This document shows, in pieces, positions 35,727 through 43,188 of a stretch of 46,060 nt of DNA. The position numbers were made by a program, and so were the translations under genes. The stretch spans positions 1-46,060 of the forward strand of contig WBTZ01000022.1 of the NCBI GenBank assembly GCA_009026175.1. Reading direction: 5' to 3'. This stretch comes from Zoogloea sp. GTDB taxonomy: Bacteria; Pseudomonadota; Gammaproteobacteria; Burkholderiales; Rhodocyclaceae. Under the pieces are notes generated by a model, which ran no database searches, had not been told where the DNA came from, and saw only the letters and a list, made by a program, of their open reading frames with translations. How positions within the stretch are numbered: the stretch's first letter is position 1; every line of letters begins with the position of its first letter.

Positions 35727-36662
35727 TTAGAAGTAACCCTCTTTCTTGCGTTGTTCCATGGAGGCGTCGCTGGTCTGGTCGTCCAGGCGGGTGGCGCCGC
35801 GCTCGGTGATGGTGGTGGTGGCGGTTTCCAGCACGATCTTCTCGACGGTGTCGGCATCCGACTGGACCGGAGCGGTGCAGGAGATATCACCGACGGTGCG
35901 GAAGCGCACCTGCAGGTCGATGATCTCTTCACCGGCCTTGGGCAGGTTGGTCAGCTCGCCGTTGGTCAGGGGGACATTCACGGGCACGATGGCGCCCTGG
36001 CGCATCACCACCGGGCGGGTGTGGGCGAAGTAGATAGAGGGCAGCTCGAGGCCTTCGCGCTCGATGTACTGCCACACGTCCATCTCGGTCCAGTTGCTGA
36101 TCGGGAAGGCGCGGATGTTCTCGCCCTTGTGGCTGCGGGCGTTGTAGAGGTTCCACAGCTCGGGGCGCTGGTTCTTCGGGTCCCATTGGCCGAATTCGTC
36201 GCGGAAGCTCATGATCCGCTCCTTGGCCCGGGCCTTTTCCTCGTCCCGGCGGGCGCCGCCGATACAGGCATCGAAGCCGAACTCCTCGATGGCCTCGAGC
36301 AGCGTGACCGACTGGTGCTTGTTGCGGGATTCGTTCTCGTGCTTGAGGACGACCGTGCCGCGCTTCATGGAGTCTTCGACGGAGCGCACGATCAGGCGCT
36401 CGCCCAGCTCGGCGGCGCGCTTGTCGCGGAATTCGACGACTTCCTTGTAGTTGTGGCCGGTGTCGATGTGCATCAACGGGAAGGGAAACTTGCCGGGACG
36501 GAAGGCCTTTTCTGCGAGGCGCAGCATGCAGATGGAGTCCTTGCCGCCGGAGAACAGCAACACCGGGTTGCTGCACTGGCCGGCCACTTCACGCATGATG
36601 TGGATGGCTTCGGATTCGAGCCAGTCCAGGTGGCTCAGGGTTTGTTTGGTCAGCGTCGACAT
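35727..36662 (-). CDS. cysD: sulfate adenylyltransferase subunit 2
   Basis: CysD, 311 residues, the ATP-binding catalytic subunit that makes adenylyl sulfate. SGGKDS at residues 38-43 is the PP-loop. 'ESRNKHQSVTLLEAIEEFGFDACIGGARRDEEKARAKERI' and 'FPISNWTEMDVWQYIEREGLELPSIYFAHTRPVV' are typical. ATG 36662 is preferred; an in-frame TTG at 36674 is an alternative. cysN follows without a gap, cysH lies 33 bases upstream. Confidence 0.97.
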   Translation of the reverse strand: MSTLTKQTLSHLDWLESEAIHIMREVAGQCSNPVLLFSGGKDSICMLRLAEKAFRPGKFPFPLMHIDTGHNYKEVVEFRDKRAAELGERLIVRSVEDSMKRGTVVLKHENESRNKHQSVTLLEAIEEFGFDACIGGARRDEEKARAKERIMSFRDEFGQWDPKNQRPELWNLYNARSHKGENIRAFPISNWTEMDVWQYIEREGLELPSIYFAHTRPVVMRQGAIVPVNVPLTNGELTNLPKAGEEIIDLQVRFRTVGDISCTAPVQSDADTVEKIVLETATTTITERGATRLDDQTSDASMEQRKKEGYF

Positions 36663-36695
36663 GGCTTTACTCAATGGGTGATTCTTGGGCGCGCA

Positions 36696-37421
36696 TTACT
36701 TCTTGACGTGCAGGCCGCATTCCTTGGATTCCGGATTTTCCCACCACCAGCGCCCCGCGCGCACATCCTCGCCGATCGAGACCGGGCGGGTGCACGGAGC
36801 ACAGCCGATGCTGGGGTAGAACTTGTCGTGCAGGGCGTTGTAAGGCACCTGGTTGAGGCGGATGTAAGCCCACACCTCCTTCTCGGTCCAGTCGGCCAGC
36901 GGGTTGAACTTGATCAGGCCATTGCCTTGGTCGAATTCGCGCTTGGGCAGATCGGTGCGGGTGGTGGACTGCTGGGCCCGCAGGCCGGTGATCCAGGCCT
37001 GCTTGCCGGCCAGGGCGCGGCCCAGGGGCTCGACCTTGCGGGCGTGGCAGCAGGCCTTGCGCAGCTCGACGCTGTCGTAGAAGGCGTTGATGCCGTGCTC
37101 GCGGGTGAAGGCCTCGATGGCCTCATGCCGGGGGTAGAAGAACTTCAGCTTGAGACCGTAGTGCTGCTGCACCTTGGCCATCAGGTCGTAGGTCTCGAGG
37201 GGCAGGCGGCCGGTGTCGAGGGAAAAGATCTCGATCGGCAGCTTGTGCGTGGCGATGACGTCGGTGAGGACCATGTCCTCGGCGCCGAGGCTGTTGGCCA
37301 TGGTGATGGCCGGCAGTTCGGCCGCCCAGGCGGCCAGGTCGGCCTTCAGGGTGGCGACCTTGGCTTCCAGGCTGGCACGCAGGGCGGGATCGTCGAGCTT
37401 GGGGTTCTGGTTGGGATGCAT
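36696..37421 (-). CDS. cysH: assimilatory APS reductase, Fe-S type
   Basis: CysH, 241 residues when started at 'MHPNQNPKLDDPAL'; a longer frame upstream is not family-like. It reduces APS to sulfite and AMP with thioredoxin. Cys124-Cys125 and Cys207-x-x-Cys210 are the four ligands of the [4Fe-4S] cluster, and the catalytic 'ECGLH' is residues 234-238. The cysteine pairs separate APS reductases from PAPS reductases, in line with the absence of cysC in this operon. 'GLRAQQSTTR' binds the substrate. Confidence 0.96.
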   Translation of the reverse strand: MHPNQNPKLDDPALRASLEAKVATLKADLAAWAAELPAITMANSLGAEDMVLTDVIATHKLPIEIFSLDTGRLPLETYDLMAKVQQHYGLKLKFFYPRHEAIEAFTREHGINAFYDSVELRKACCHARKVEPLGRALAGKQAWITGLRAQQSTTRTDLPKREFDQGNGLIKFNPLADWTEKEVWAYIRLNQVPYNALHDKFYPSIGCAPCTRPVSIGEDVRAGRWWWENPESKECGLHVKK

Positions 37422-37432
37422 GCGGATCTCCC

Positions 37433-37957
37433 TCAGGCGGCGCGCCGGGCGCGGCGGAACAGGGGCTCGGGCTGGTCCACGGCGGCCTGGTAGGGCGCCG
37501 AGAAGTCCTGCAGGCTGGCCAGGGCTTCCTCGAGCTGGGCGTCGCTGTACTTGCCGGTCTTCGGCTGGATGGCATCGAAGCCGCAGCGCTGCATGAAGAA
37601 GAACTGGTCGCGCAGCACGTCGCCGATGGCGCGGATCTCGCCCTTGAAGCCATAGCGGGTGCGCAGCAGGGCGGCACCGGAGTAAGCGCGCCCGTCGGTG
37701 AACTTGGGAAAGTTGAGGGCTACTGCGGACAGGCTGTCGAGGTCCTCGGCCAGATCGTCGACGCTCTCGTGGCTGTCCAGCCACACGCCGACGGCCTTGT
37801 TGTCGGACAGCACGCCCTTGTGGGCCTGCCACACGGCGAGGGGCACGAACACCGGGCCCTCGGGCAGGCTGAGGGCTTCGGGGGCCTGCGTTTCGTCGAG
37901 AACCAGGATCTGCGCGGCGTCGTCGATGACACTGCCGTTCTTGATGAGCTTAGGCAT
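37433..37957 (-). CDS. DUF934 protein, probable sulfite reductase partner
   Basis: The 174-residue protein starts 'MPKLIKNGSVIDDAAQILVLDE' and contains 'LNFPKFTDGRAYSGAALLRTRYGFKGEIRAIGDVLRDQFFFMQRCGFDA', the core of the DUF934 family. AAGGAAG lies six bases before ATG. It overlaps the sulfite reductase stop by eight bases. In proteobacteria this family is regularly next to cysI and has been proposed to help the enzyme obtain electrons where no CysJ exists; that role is inference. No cofactor motif is visible. Confidence 0.88.
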   Translation of the reverse strand: MPKLIKNGSVIDDAAQILVLDETQAPEALSLPEGPVFVPLAVWQAHKGVLSDNKAVGVWLDSHESVDDLAEDLDSLSAVALNFPKFTDGRAYSGAALLRTRYGFKGEIRAIGDVLRDQFFFMQRCGFDAIQPKTGKYSDAQLEEALASLQDFSAPYQAAVDQPEPLFRRARRAA

Positions 37958-39632
37958 GCTGCTTCCTTTCGATGATGGCGGCGTCGCCATACACGCCGAT
38001 CTTGAACGGGTCGAGGCCGATGCGGCGGACGGTTTCGATGAAACGCTCGCCCTCCAGGCGCTGGGCCCGGTAGACGTCGATGATGTTGGTGATGACATCC
38101 GGCATTTCGGCGGCGGCAAAGGAGCGGCCGATGACCTTGCCGATGCTGGTGTCGTTGCCCTGGCTGCCGCCGAGGCTGACCTGGTACCACTCGGAGCCGT
38201 TCTTGTCGACGCCGAGGATGCCGATGTGGCCCACGTGGTGATGGCCGCAGGAGTTCATGCAGCCCGAGATGTTGAGTTCGATCTCGCCGATGTCGTAGAG
38301 GTAGTCCAGGTCGTCGAAGCGGGCCTGGATGGCATTGGCGATGGGGATCGACTTGGCGTTGGCCAGGGCGCAGAAGTCGCCCCCCGGGCAGCAGATCATG
38401 TCGGTCAGCAGGCCGAAGGTGGGCGTCGCCAGACCGGCGGCACGGGCCTTTTCCCAGACCGCGAAGAGGTCGGACTGCTTCACGTCGGCCAGCACCAGGT
38501 TCTGTTCGTGGGTGGCCCGCACTTCGCCGAAGCTGTAGGCGTCGGCCCAGTCGGCGACCTGGTCGAGCTGGGCGTCGGTGATGTCACCCGGAGCGCGGCT
38601 GGGGTCCTTGAGGGACAGCACCACCACGGCGTAGCCGGGCACCTTGTGGGCCAGCACATTGCGCCGGGTCCAGGCCGCAAAGGCCGGGTTGGCCGCGCGC
38701 TGGCTGGCGTAGGCGGCGTCGTCTGCCGGCAGCGTCTCGTAGGCCGGGGTCGTGAAATGGGTGGCCACGCGGGCGACCTCGGCTTCGGTCAGGGTGTTCG
38801 GACCGTTCTTGCCGAAAGCCCATTCCTCCTCCACCTGACGCTTGAACTCGGCAATGCCGAGCGCTTTCACGAGGATCTTGATGCGGGCCTTGTAGAGGTT
38901 GTCACGCCGGCCATAGCGGTTGTAGACCCGCAGGATGGCCTCGCAGTAAGTGATGATGTGTTGCCAGGGCACGAAATCGATGATCTCGGTGCCGATGATC
39001 GGGGTGCGGCCCATGCCGCCACCGACCAGCACGCGGAAGCCGATCTCGCCAGCGGCATCACGCTTGAGCTCGAGACCGATGTCGTGGCACTGGATGACCG
39101 CCCGGTCCTGGGTGGCGCCATTCACGGCGATCTTGAACTTGCGCGGCAGGAAGGCGAATTCGGGATGGAAGGTGCTCCACTGGCGCAGCACCTCGCACCA
39201 GGGCCGCGGGTCGATGTACTCGTCGCCGGCGACACCGGCGAAGGGGTCGGAGGTGATGTTGCGGATGCACGCGCCGGAGGTCTGGATGGCGTGCATCTCG
39301 ACCTTGGCCAGCTCGGCCAGGATCTCCGGCACGACCTTCAGCTCGGGCCAGTTGAATTGCACGTTCTGGCGCGTGGTGATGTGGGCGTAGCCCTTGTCGT
39401 GGGTGCGGGCGATGTGCGCCAGGGTGCGCACCTGGGTCGAGGAGAGCAGGCCGTAGGGCACGGCGACCCGCAGCATCGGCGCATGGCGCTGGATGTACAG
39501 GCCGTTCTGCAGGCGCAGCGGGCGGAACTCGTCATCGGTGAGTTCGCCGGCCAGGTAGCGGCGGGTCTGGTCGCGGAACTGGGCGACGCGTTCGTCGACG
39601 ATTTTCTGGTCGTAGGAGTCGTAACGGTACAT
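37950..39632 (-). CDS. cysI: nitrite/sulfite reductase hemoprotein
   Basis: A 560-residue siroheme and [4Fe-4S] enzyme that reduces sulfite to sulfide with six electrons. 'CPGGDFC' at 415-421 and 'SGCMNSC' at 456-462 supply the four cluster cysteines. Two ferredoxin-like half domains ('RVAVPYGLLSSTQVRTLAHIAR', 'GYAHITTRQNVQFNWP') are seen. Its place in a cys operon argues for sulfite rather than nitrite. No flavoprotein cysJ is in the cluster, so electrons probably come from ferredoxin or another carrier. Confidence 0.93.
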   Translation of the reverse strand: MYRYDSYDQKIVDERVAQFRDQTRRYLAGELTDDEFRPLRLQNGLYIQRHAPMLRVAVPYGLLSSTQVRTLAHIARTHDKGYAHITTRQNVQFNWPELKVVPEILAELAKVEMHAIQTSGACIRNITSDPFAGVAGDEYIDPRPWCEVLRQWSTFHPEFAFLPRKFKIAVNGATQDRAVIQCHDIGLELKRDAAGEIGFRVLVGGGMGRTPIIGTEIIDFVPWQHIITYCEAILRVYNRYGRRDNLYKARIKILVKALGIAEFKRQVEEEWAFGKNGPNTLTEAEVARVATHFTTPAYETLPADDAAYASQRAANPAFAAWTRRNVLAHKVPGYAVVVLSLKDPSRAPGDITDAQLDQVADWADAYSFGEVRATHEQNLVLADVKQSDLFAVWEKARAAGLATPTFGLLTDMICCPGGDFCALANAKSIPIANAIQARFDDLDYLYDIGEIELNISGCMNSCGHHHVGHIGILGVDKNGSEWYQVSLGGSQGNDTSIGKVIGRSFAAAEMPDVITNIIDVYRAQRLEGERFIETVRRIGLDPFKIGVYGDAAIIERKQHA

Positions 39633-39663
39633 GGGAATAGTCCTGGTTGTTCTCAGGGGCCGG

Positions 39664-40443
39664 TCAGGCCGCGATCAGCTTGCTGCCTACCAAGACCAGC
39701 ATGGTTGCCAGAATCGGACGCAGCACCCGGTCGGGGACCCGGGTGGAAATATGGGAGCCCAGCCAGATGCCCGGCAGCGAGCCGATCAGCAGGCTGCCGA
39801 GCAGCGACCAGTCGACGCTGCCCAGGAACCAGTGGCCGATGCCGGCCACCAGGGTCAGGGGGACGGCGTGGGCGATGTCGCTGCCGACGATGCGCAGGGT
39901 GGGCAGGCGGGGGTACAGGAAGAACAGGGCGCTCACCCCCAGGGCGCCGGCGCCCACGGAGGAAATCGACACCAGCACGCCCAGCACCGCGCCAGTGATG
40001 ATGGTCAGGATCCGGGTGCGCCCGGGATTCTCCTGCCCGCCACTGTGCCGGAGGGCAAAGTCCTGGATGTGCTTGCGGAAGATGATCGCTACCGCCGTGA
40101 GCAGCAGGGCGACCCCCAGGGAAACCTTGATCAGGCTGGTGGCGCCGCCGATCCCCCCCGGCGCGAACCAGGCCAGGGTCAGCAGCGTCAGCGCCGCCGC
40201 CGGTATGCTGCCGCTCGCCAGGCGGCGCGTGACCTGCCAGTCCACCGTGCCTTTCATGCCGTGGGCCAGCGTGCCGCCGGCCTTGGTGACTGCGGCATAG
40301 AGCAGGTCGGTGCCGACGGCCACGGAAGGGTTGATGCCGAACAGCAGGACGAGCAGGGGCGTCATCAGGGAGCCTCCTCCCACGCCGGTGAGGCCGACGA
40401 TGGCGCCGACAGAAAAACCTGCAATTGTGTAAGCAATACTCAT
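39664..40443 (-). CDS. TauE/SafE family sulfur-compound permease
   Basis: The 259-residue membrane protein has about eight hydrophobic segments. It starts 'MSIAYTIAGFSVGAIVGLTGVGGGSLMTPLLVLLFG', the TauE/SafE signature, repeated in weaker form in the second half ('GAVLGVLVSISSVGAGALG'). Family members move sulfite, sulfoacetate or sulfate. It is the first gene of the cys operon, so import of sulfate or export of excess sulfite are both possible. AAGGAG lies 12 bases before ATG, longer than usual. Confidence 0.88.
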   Translation of the reverse strand: MSIAYTIAGFSVGAIVGLTGVGGGSLMTPLLVLLFGINPSVAVGTDLLYAAVTKAGGTLAHGMKGTVDWQVTRRLASGSIPAAALTLLTLAWFAPGGIGGATSLIKVSLGVALLLTAVAIIFRKHIQDFALRHSGGQENPGRTRILTIITGAVLGVLVSISSVGAGALGVSALFFLYPRLPTLRIVGSDIAHAVPLTLVAGIGHWFLGSVDWSLLGSLLIGSLPGIWLGSHISTRVPDRVLRPILATMLVLVGSKLIAA

Positions 40444-40564
40444 GATCTATCCGGACTCCTTGTGCATTGCATCGTAAAGCCTGTTGTTAGAGCCAAGAAG
40501 GAGTTTTAGGTTAGACTGTTAGAAGAAATAGTTATAAACCGTGGTCTGCAAGCCGGAGGCGTCG
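40444..40564. promoter_or_regulatory. divergent control region of cys operon and cysB
   Basis: This 121-base region lies between the divergent TauE-cys operon and the cysB-type gene. GTTAGA occurs at 40486, 40510 and 40518, and the related GTTATA at 40531. TTAGAC (40511) and TATAAA (40533) could be a weak promoter for the regulator. LysR-type regulators usually bind such divergent regions, so CysB binding here is expected but not shown. Confidence 0.6.
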
Positions 40565-41506
40565 ATGAACATTCAGCAATTGCGCTATGTCTTCGAAGTG
40601 GCACGGCATCGCCTCAATGTGTCGGAGGCGGCGGAGGCGTTGTTTACCTCCCAGCCCGGGGTCTCCAAGCAGATCCGTCTGCTGGAGGAAGAGCTGGGTA
40701 TCGAGATCTTCGTGCGTCACGGCAAGCGTCTGGTGGGAATCACCGATCCCGGCCGGCAGGTACTCGGTATCGCGGGGCGCATTTTGCAGGAAGTGGACAA
40801 TCTGCGCGAGGTTGGCGCTGAGTTCAGCAACGAAGCCACCGGCAGCCTGTCGATCGCCTTCACCCACACCCAGGCCCGCTATGCCCTGCCGAAGGTGGTG
40901 CAGGCCTTCATGGCGCGCTATCCCAACGTGCGTCTTTCCTTTCATCAGGGCAACCCGCGGCAGGTCTGCGAGTATGTGCTGTCGGGGGAGGCGGACATCG
41001 CCATCGCCACGGAAGCCATCGCGGAGCACGAGGATATCGTGATGCTGCCTTGCTACCAGTGGAACCGCTGCGTCATCGCGCCGCTGCGCCACCCCATCCT
41101 GTCCGAGCAGCCGCTGACCCTCGAAGCCATCGCCCGTTATCCGGTGGTTACCTACGACTTTGCCTTCACCGGGCGAAACCGTATCAACGAGGCCTTCACC
41201 GGGCGGGGGCTCAAGCCCAACGTGGTGCTGACCGCCATCGACTCCGATGTGATCAAGACCTATGTGGCCATGGGGCTCGGGGTCGGCATCGTCGCCCGCA
41301 TGGCCTTCGATCCCGGCACCGACCGGGATCTGGGAATGGTCGATGCGGCGCATCTGTTTGCTTCCAGCACGACCCGTATCGGCCTGCGCAGGAACGCCTG
41401 GTTGCGGGGCTATGTGTATGCCTTCATCGAACTCTTCGCGCCGCAGCTGACGCGGCGGGTCATCGAGGCCGCGCTGGCCGGCGGAGGGCAGGACCCAGGC
41501 CTTTGA
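40565..41506 (+). CDS. cysB: CysB-like LysR family regulator
   Basis: The 313-residue protein starts 'MNIQQLRYVFEVARHRLNVSEAAEALFTSQPGVSKQIRLLEEELG', a LysR winged-helix domain of the CysB subgroup. The effector domain contains 'AFTHTQARYALPKVVQAFMARYPNVRLSFHQGNPRQ' and 'YDFAFTGRNRINEAFTGRGL', CysB/Cbl-like. CysB activates sulfate assimilation and senses sulfur state through O-acetylserine or N-acetylserine. GGAGG at 40555-40559 is the ribosome site; an upstream in-frame GTG is less likely. Cbl is the main alternative name. Confidence 0.92.
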   Translation: MNIQQLRYVFEVARHRLNVSEAAEALFTSQPGVSKQIRLLEEELGIEIFVRHGKRLVGITDPGRQVLGIAGRILQEVDNLREVGAEFSNEATGSLSIAFTHTQARYALPKVVQAFMARYPNVRLSFHQGNPRQVCEYVLSGEADIAIATEAIAEHEDIVMLPCYQWNRCVIAPLRHPILSEQPLTLEAIARYPVVTYDFAFTGRNRINEAFTGRGLKPNVVLTAIDSDVIKTYVAMGLGVGIVARMAFDPGTDRDLGMVDAAHLFASSTTRIGLRRNAWLRGYVYAFIELFAPQLTRRVIEAALAGGGQDPGL

Positions 41507-41521
41507 GCGGGCAAAGCAAAA

Positions 41522-41541
41522 GAGCCCGGTTGCCCGGGCTC
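41522..41541 (-). terminator. bidirectional terminator between cysB and PEP-CTERM gene
   Basis: GAGCCCGG (41522-41529) pairs with CCGGGCTC (41534-41541) around a four-base loop. On the minus strand TTTTGCTTTGC follows, a proper T-tract for the PEP-CTERM gene. On the plus strand only CTTCG follows, so termination of cysB is weaker. Confidence 0.8.
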
Positions 41542-41565
41542 CTTCGTCAGCGCTACGTATGCTGC

Positions 41566-42645
41566 TCAGTGCTTCCTGCTGCGACGGGTGTTCCAGGCCA
41601 GGGCTCCGAGGCCGAGCGACAGGAGGGCCAGCGGTGCGGGTTCGGGAACCTTGGTCGGGGTCGTCACCGGGGCGATCCAGGCACTTTCGCCGCCGCCATT
41701 GAGGTAGGCCATTTCCCAGGTCACCTGCATGGTGTCATAGTCGCCGCTCTGGACCGCAGCGTCGAGTTCCGGGCTGTTCACCATGAAGGCCGCGGTGTCG
41801 TTGCCCAGGTTGGTATTGACGTACTTGCTGTTGCCGAAGGCGCAGGTGCCGGTGCTGTCCGGGAAACCGACGAACTGGGTGCCGACCACGCAGATGCCGG
41901 CGTGCACATAGATCCACGGGCCGTAGTCATACGTGGCCTGGTTGGTGAAGTCCGTGTCCGGGCCCGTCGGAGCAGGCAGGGCATTGCCCGGGGACAGGGG
42001 GGAGTCGCCGACCGTGGGCTGCCCGCCCAGGTAGAAGGTCTTGGTCGAGCTGCCGTCATCCTTGATCAGGGTGACCTTGCCCCAGATCAGCAGGTCAGTG
42101 TCGAGCAGGCCGCTGTTGCTGCCGGTTTCATTGAACGAGAAGAAGAAGACGATGGGCGTACCGTTGAGCGTCTTCAGGGTATTCACCCGGATGTCCCAGC
42201 TGTTTTCGGAGTCGCCGGTAAATTCATTGGCGCCGGAGCCGCCGCCATTGGCCACCTTCGGGTCGGCCACGCCACCCGGATTGGCGGTGATGGTGGAGAA
42301 GGTATCGGCCGTGTTGTTGGACGGCGTCTTGTAGGTTCCGTCCACGAAGCCCTGCAGGTTGCCTGCACCTTCCTGGCCGTTGTTCTGACCGATGATCGTG
42401 TACGGCGCAATCTGCCCGGGAGCGGCCGGCAGGTCATAGCCGCCGGTGGGGTTCTGCAGGTCCAGCAGGGCCAGCGAGAACACATTGAAATCGTTGGCGC
42501 GCAGGCAGTTGGAGGTCGGGTTGGTGCCGCAGCTGGCGGTGGGCAGTTCCACGGCGCTGGCGGCGGCCGGGGCGAGCATGAGCGCGCTGGCGGTGGTCAG
42601 GCAGGTCAGTGCTCCCTGGATGGTCTTCTTGGCGTGCCGTCTCAT
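41566..42645 (-). CDS. PEP-CTERM sorting-domain protein
   Basis: The 359-residue secreted protein has a signal peptide ('MRRHAKKTIQGALTCLTTASALMLAPAAASA') and at its end 'VPEPAPLALLSLGLGALAW' followed by 'NTRRSRKH': the PEP motif, hydrophobic span and basic tail recognised by exosortase. Between them is a mostly beta-type, Asn/Gly/Thr-rich domain with cysteine pairs but no family I recognise. Such proteins are usually linked to the cell surface and exopolysaccharide or floc formation. No exosortase is in the window. AAAGGAGA lies before the ATG, and a sigma-54 promoter is visible. Confidence 0.92.
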   Translation of the reverse strand: MRRHAKKTIQGALTCLTTASALMLAPAAASAVELPTASCGTNPTSNCLRANDFNVFSLALLDLQNPTGGYDLPAAPGQIAPYTIIGQNNGQEGAGNLQGFVDGTYKTPSNNTADTFSTITANPGGVADPKVANGGGSGANEFTGDSENSWDIRVNTLKTLNGTPIVFFFSFNETGSNSGLLDTDLLIWGKVTLIKDDGSSTKTFYLGGQPTVGDSPLSPGNALPAPTGPDTDFTNQATYDYGPWIYVHAGICVVGTQFVGFPDSTGTCAFGNSKYVNTNLGNDTAAFMVNSPELDAAVQSGDYDTMQVTWEMAYLNGGGESAWIAPVTTPTKVPEPAPLALLSLGLGALAWNTRRSRKH

Positions 42646-42700
42646 TATCTTTCTCCTTTGGTGTCAGGCGCTGAAACCGAAATTAGCTTCCTTGATGTTG

Positions 42701-42720
42701 TCAAGCACGCCTCGTGCCAA
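42701..42720 (-). promoter_or_regulatory. sigma-54 promoter of the PEP-CTERM gene
   Basis: Read on the minus strand, TTGGCACGAGGCGTGCTT matches the consensus TGGCACG-N4-TTGCW in all but one position. The GG (42718-42717) and GC (42706-42705) pairs are exactly ten bases apart. A start about 12 bases on gives a leader of some 48 bases to the ATG at 42645. RpoN with the PrsK/PrsR two-component system is known to control PEP-CTERM genes in related floc formers. Confidence 0.85.
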
Positions 42721-42742
42721 TTTTGGCAAATTTGCGCAATTT
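42715..42742. repeat. palindrome block upstream of the sigma-54 promoter
   Basis: TGCCAATTTTGGCA (42715-42728) is a perfect inverted repeat that includes the promoter's -24 half. TTGCGCAA (42732-42739) is a second palindrome within AAATTTGCGCAATTT. A related ATTTTGCGC stands at 42853-42861. Confidence 0.6.
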
Positions 42743-42810
42743 GAGCCTGGGCGCGGCGCTGCGGGCGAAGATCATGCGGATTGATTTTCAGGGCTTGACT
42801 GGAGGTGTAA

Positions 42811-43032
42811 ATGATGCCGACGCCGATGGGGATGGACGGGTCGCCGCTCCGCAATTTTGCGCGAATGGCCGGTGGTCGATGGAAACGCACCATTAATTCA
42901 TATGCTTACGGATTCTGGTTGTTGGGGCGGGTCTTTTTTCTTTGGCGTCAATGGATTGGGATTGACGAATGGTCTTCCGGTTCAACGTCCGGCATGGTGA
43001 TTGCATGGGGCGTGTGGGCCGAGGGTGAATGA
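42811..43032 (+). CDS. small ORF candidate of unknown nature
   Basis: A 73-residue frame starts four bases after GGAGGT (42800-42805), a strong ribosome site. The product would be rich in Trp, Gly and Met, with a hydrophobic patch 'YGFWLLGRVFFLWRQW'. I know of no family, and codon use is unlike the neighbouring genes. It may be chance; the ribosome site is the only real support. Confidence 0.2.
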   Translation: MMPTPMGMDGSPLRNFARMAGGRWKRTINSYAYGFWLLGRVFFLWRQWIGIDEWSSGSTSGMVIAWGVWAEGE

Positions 43033-43128
43033 GGGGCGTGAGCGTCAAATGTAAATAAATCTGACAAATATGCTATGGGTATTCCATGGAGCCTTGTTTC
43101 TGTGGTTTGTTACCAGATCCTTCGCCTG

Positions 43129-43160
43129 CGAGTCCCGGTCACGGCTTTGTGAGAGACTCG
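43129..43160 (+). other. inverted repeat in the antiporter leader
   Basis: CGAGTC (43129-43134) and GACTCG (43155-43160) can form a six-pair stem with a 20-base loop, ending 28 bases before the antiporter ATG. I do not recognise it as a known riboswitch. Confidence 0.3.
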
Positions 43161-43188
43161 GGGGCTAACGTCGTCGCATCTTTCAATC

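Larger units (their letters stand above)
42721..43188. other. AT-richer intergenic region without a convincing gene
   Basis: About 470 bases between the PEP-CTERM promoter and the antiporter start. It is less GC-rich than its surroundings and contains the palindromes above, a small ORF candidate (42811-43032), and an inverted repeat before the antiporter. No RNA gene or insertion sequence was recognised. Confidence 0.6.

Noticed and set aside
34320-37493. 1057-residue open frame on the plus strand opposite cysN, cysD and cysH
   Set aside because: It is the antisense shadow of three well-supported cys genes and shows only Gly/Val/Leu/Asp-rich low complexity.
37950-39632. Hemoprotein as an assimilatory nitrite reductase
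   Set aside because: Siroheme motifs are shared by both activities, but the neighbours are all sulfate-reduction genes, with no nitrate genes in the window.
37698-39998. 766-residue plus-strand frame opposite DUF934, cysI and the TauE gene
   Set aside because: Antisense shadow of genes with clear motifs; no ribosome site and no recognisable domain.
39664-40443. TauE gene as the inorganic phosphate or general permease of another family
   Set aside because: The repeated GxxxGxxGGG pattern and the place in the cys operon fit TauE/SafE best.
41050-42744. 564-residue plus-strand frame crossing cysB and running opposite the PEP-CTERM gene
   Set aside because: It crosses a terminator and two genes with clear motifs in other frames; the arginine-rich composition is typical of a shifted reading.
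42646-43188. CRISPR array, insertion sequence or tRNA in the intergenic region
   Set aside because: No regularly spaced repeats, no transposase fragment and no cloverleaf could be found.
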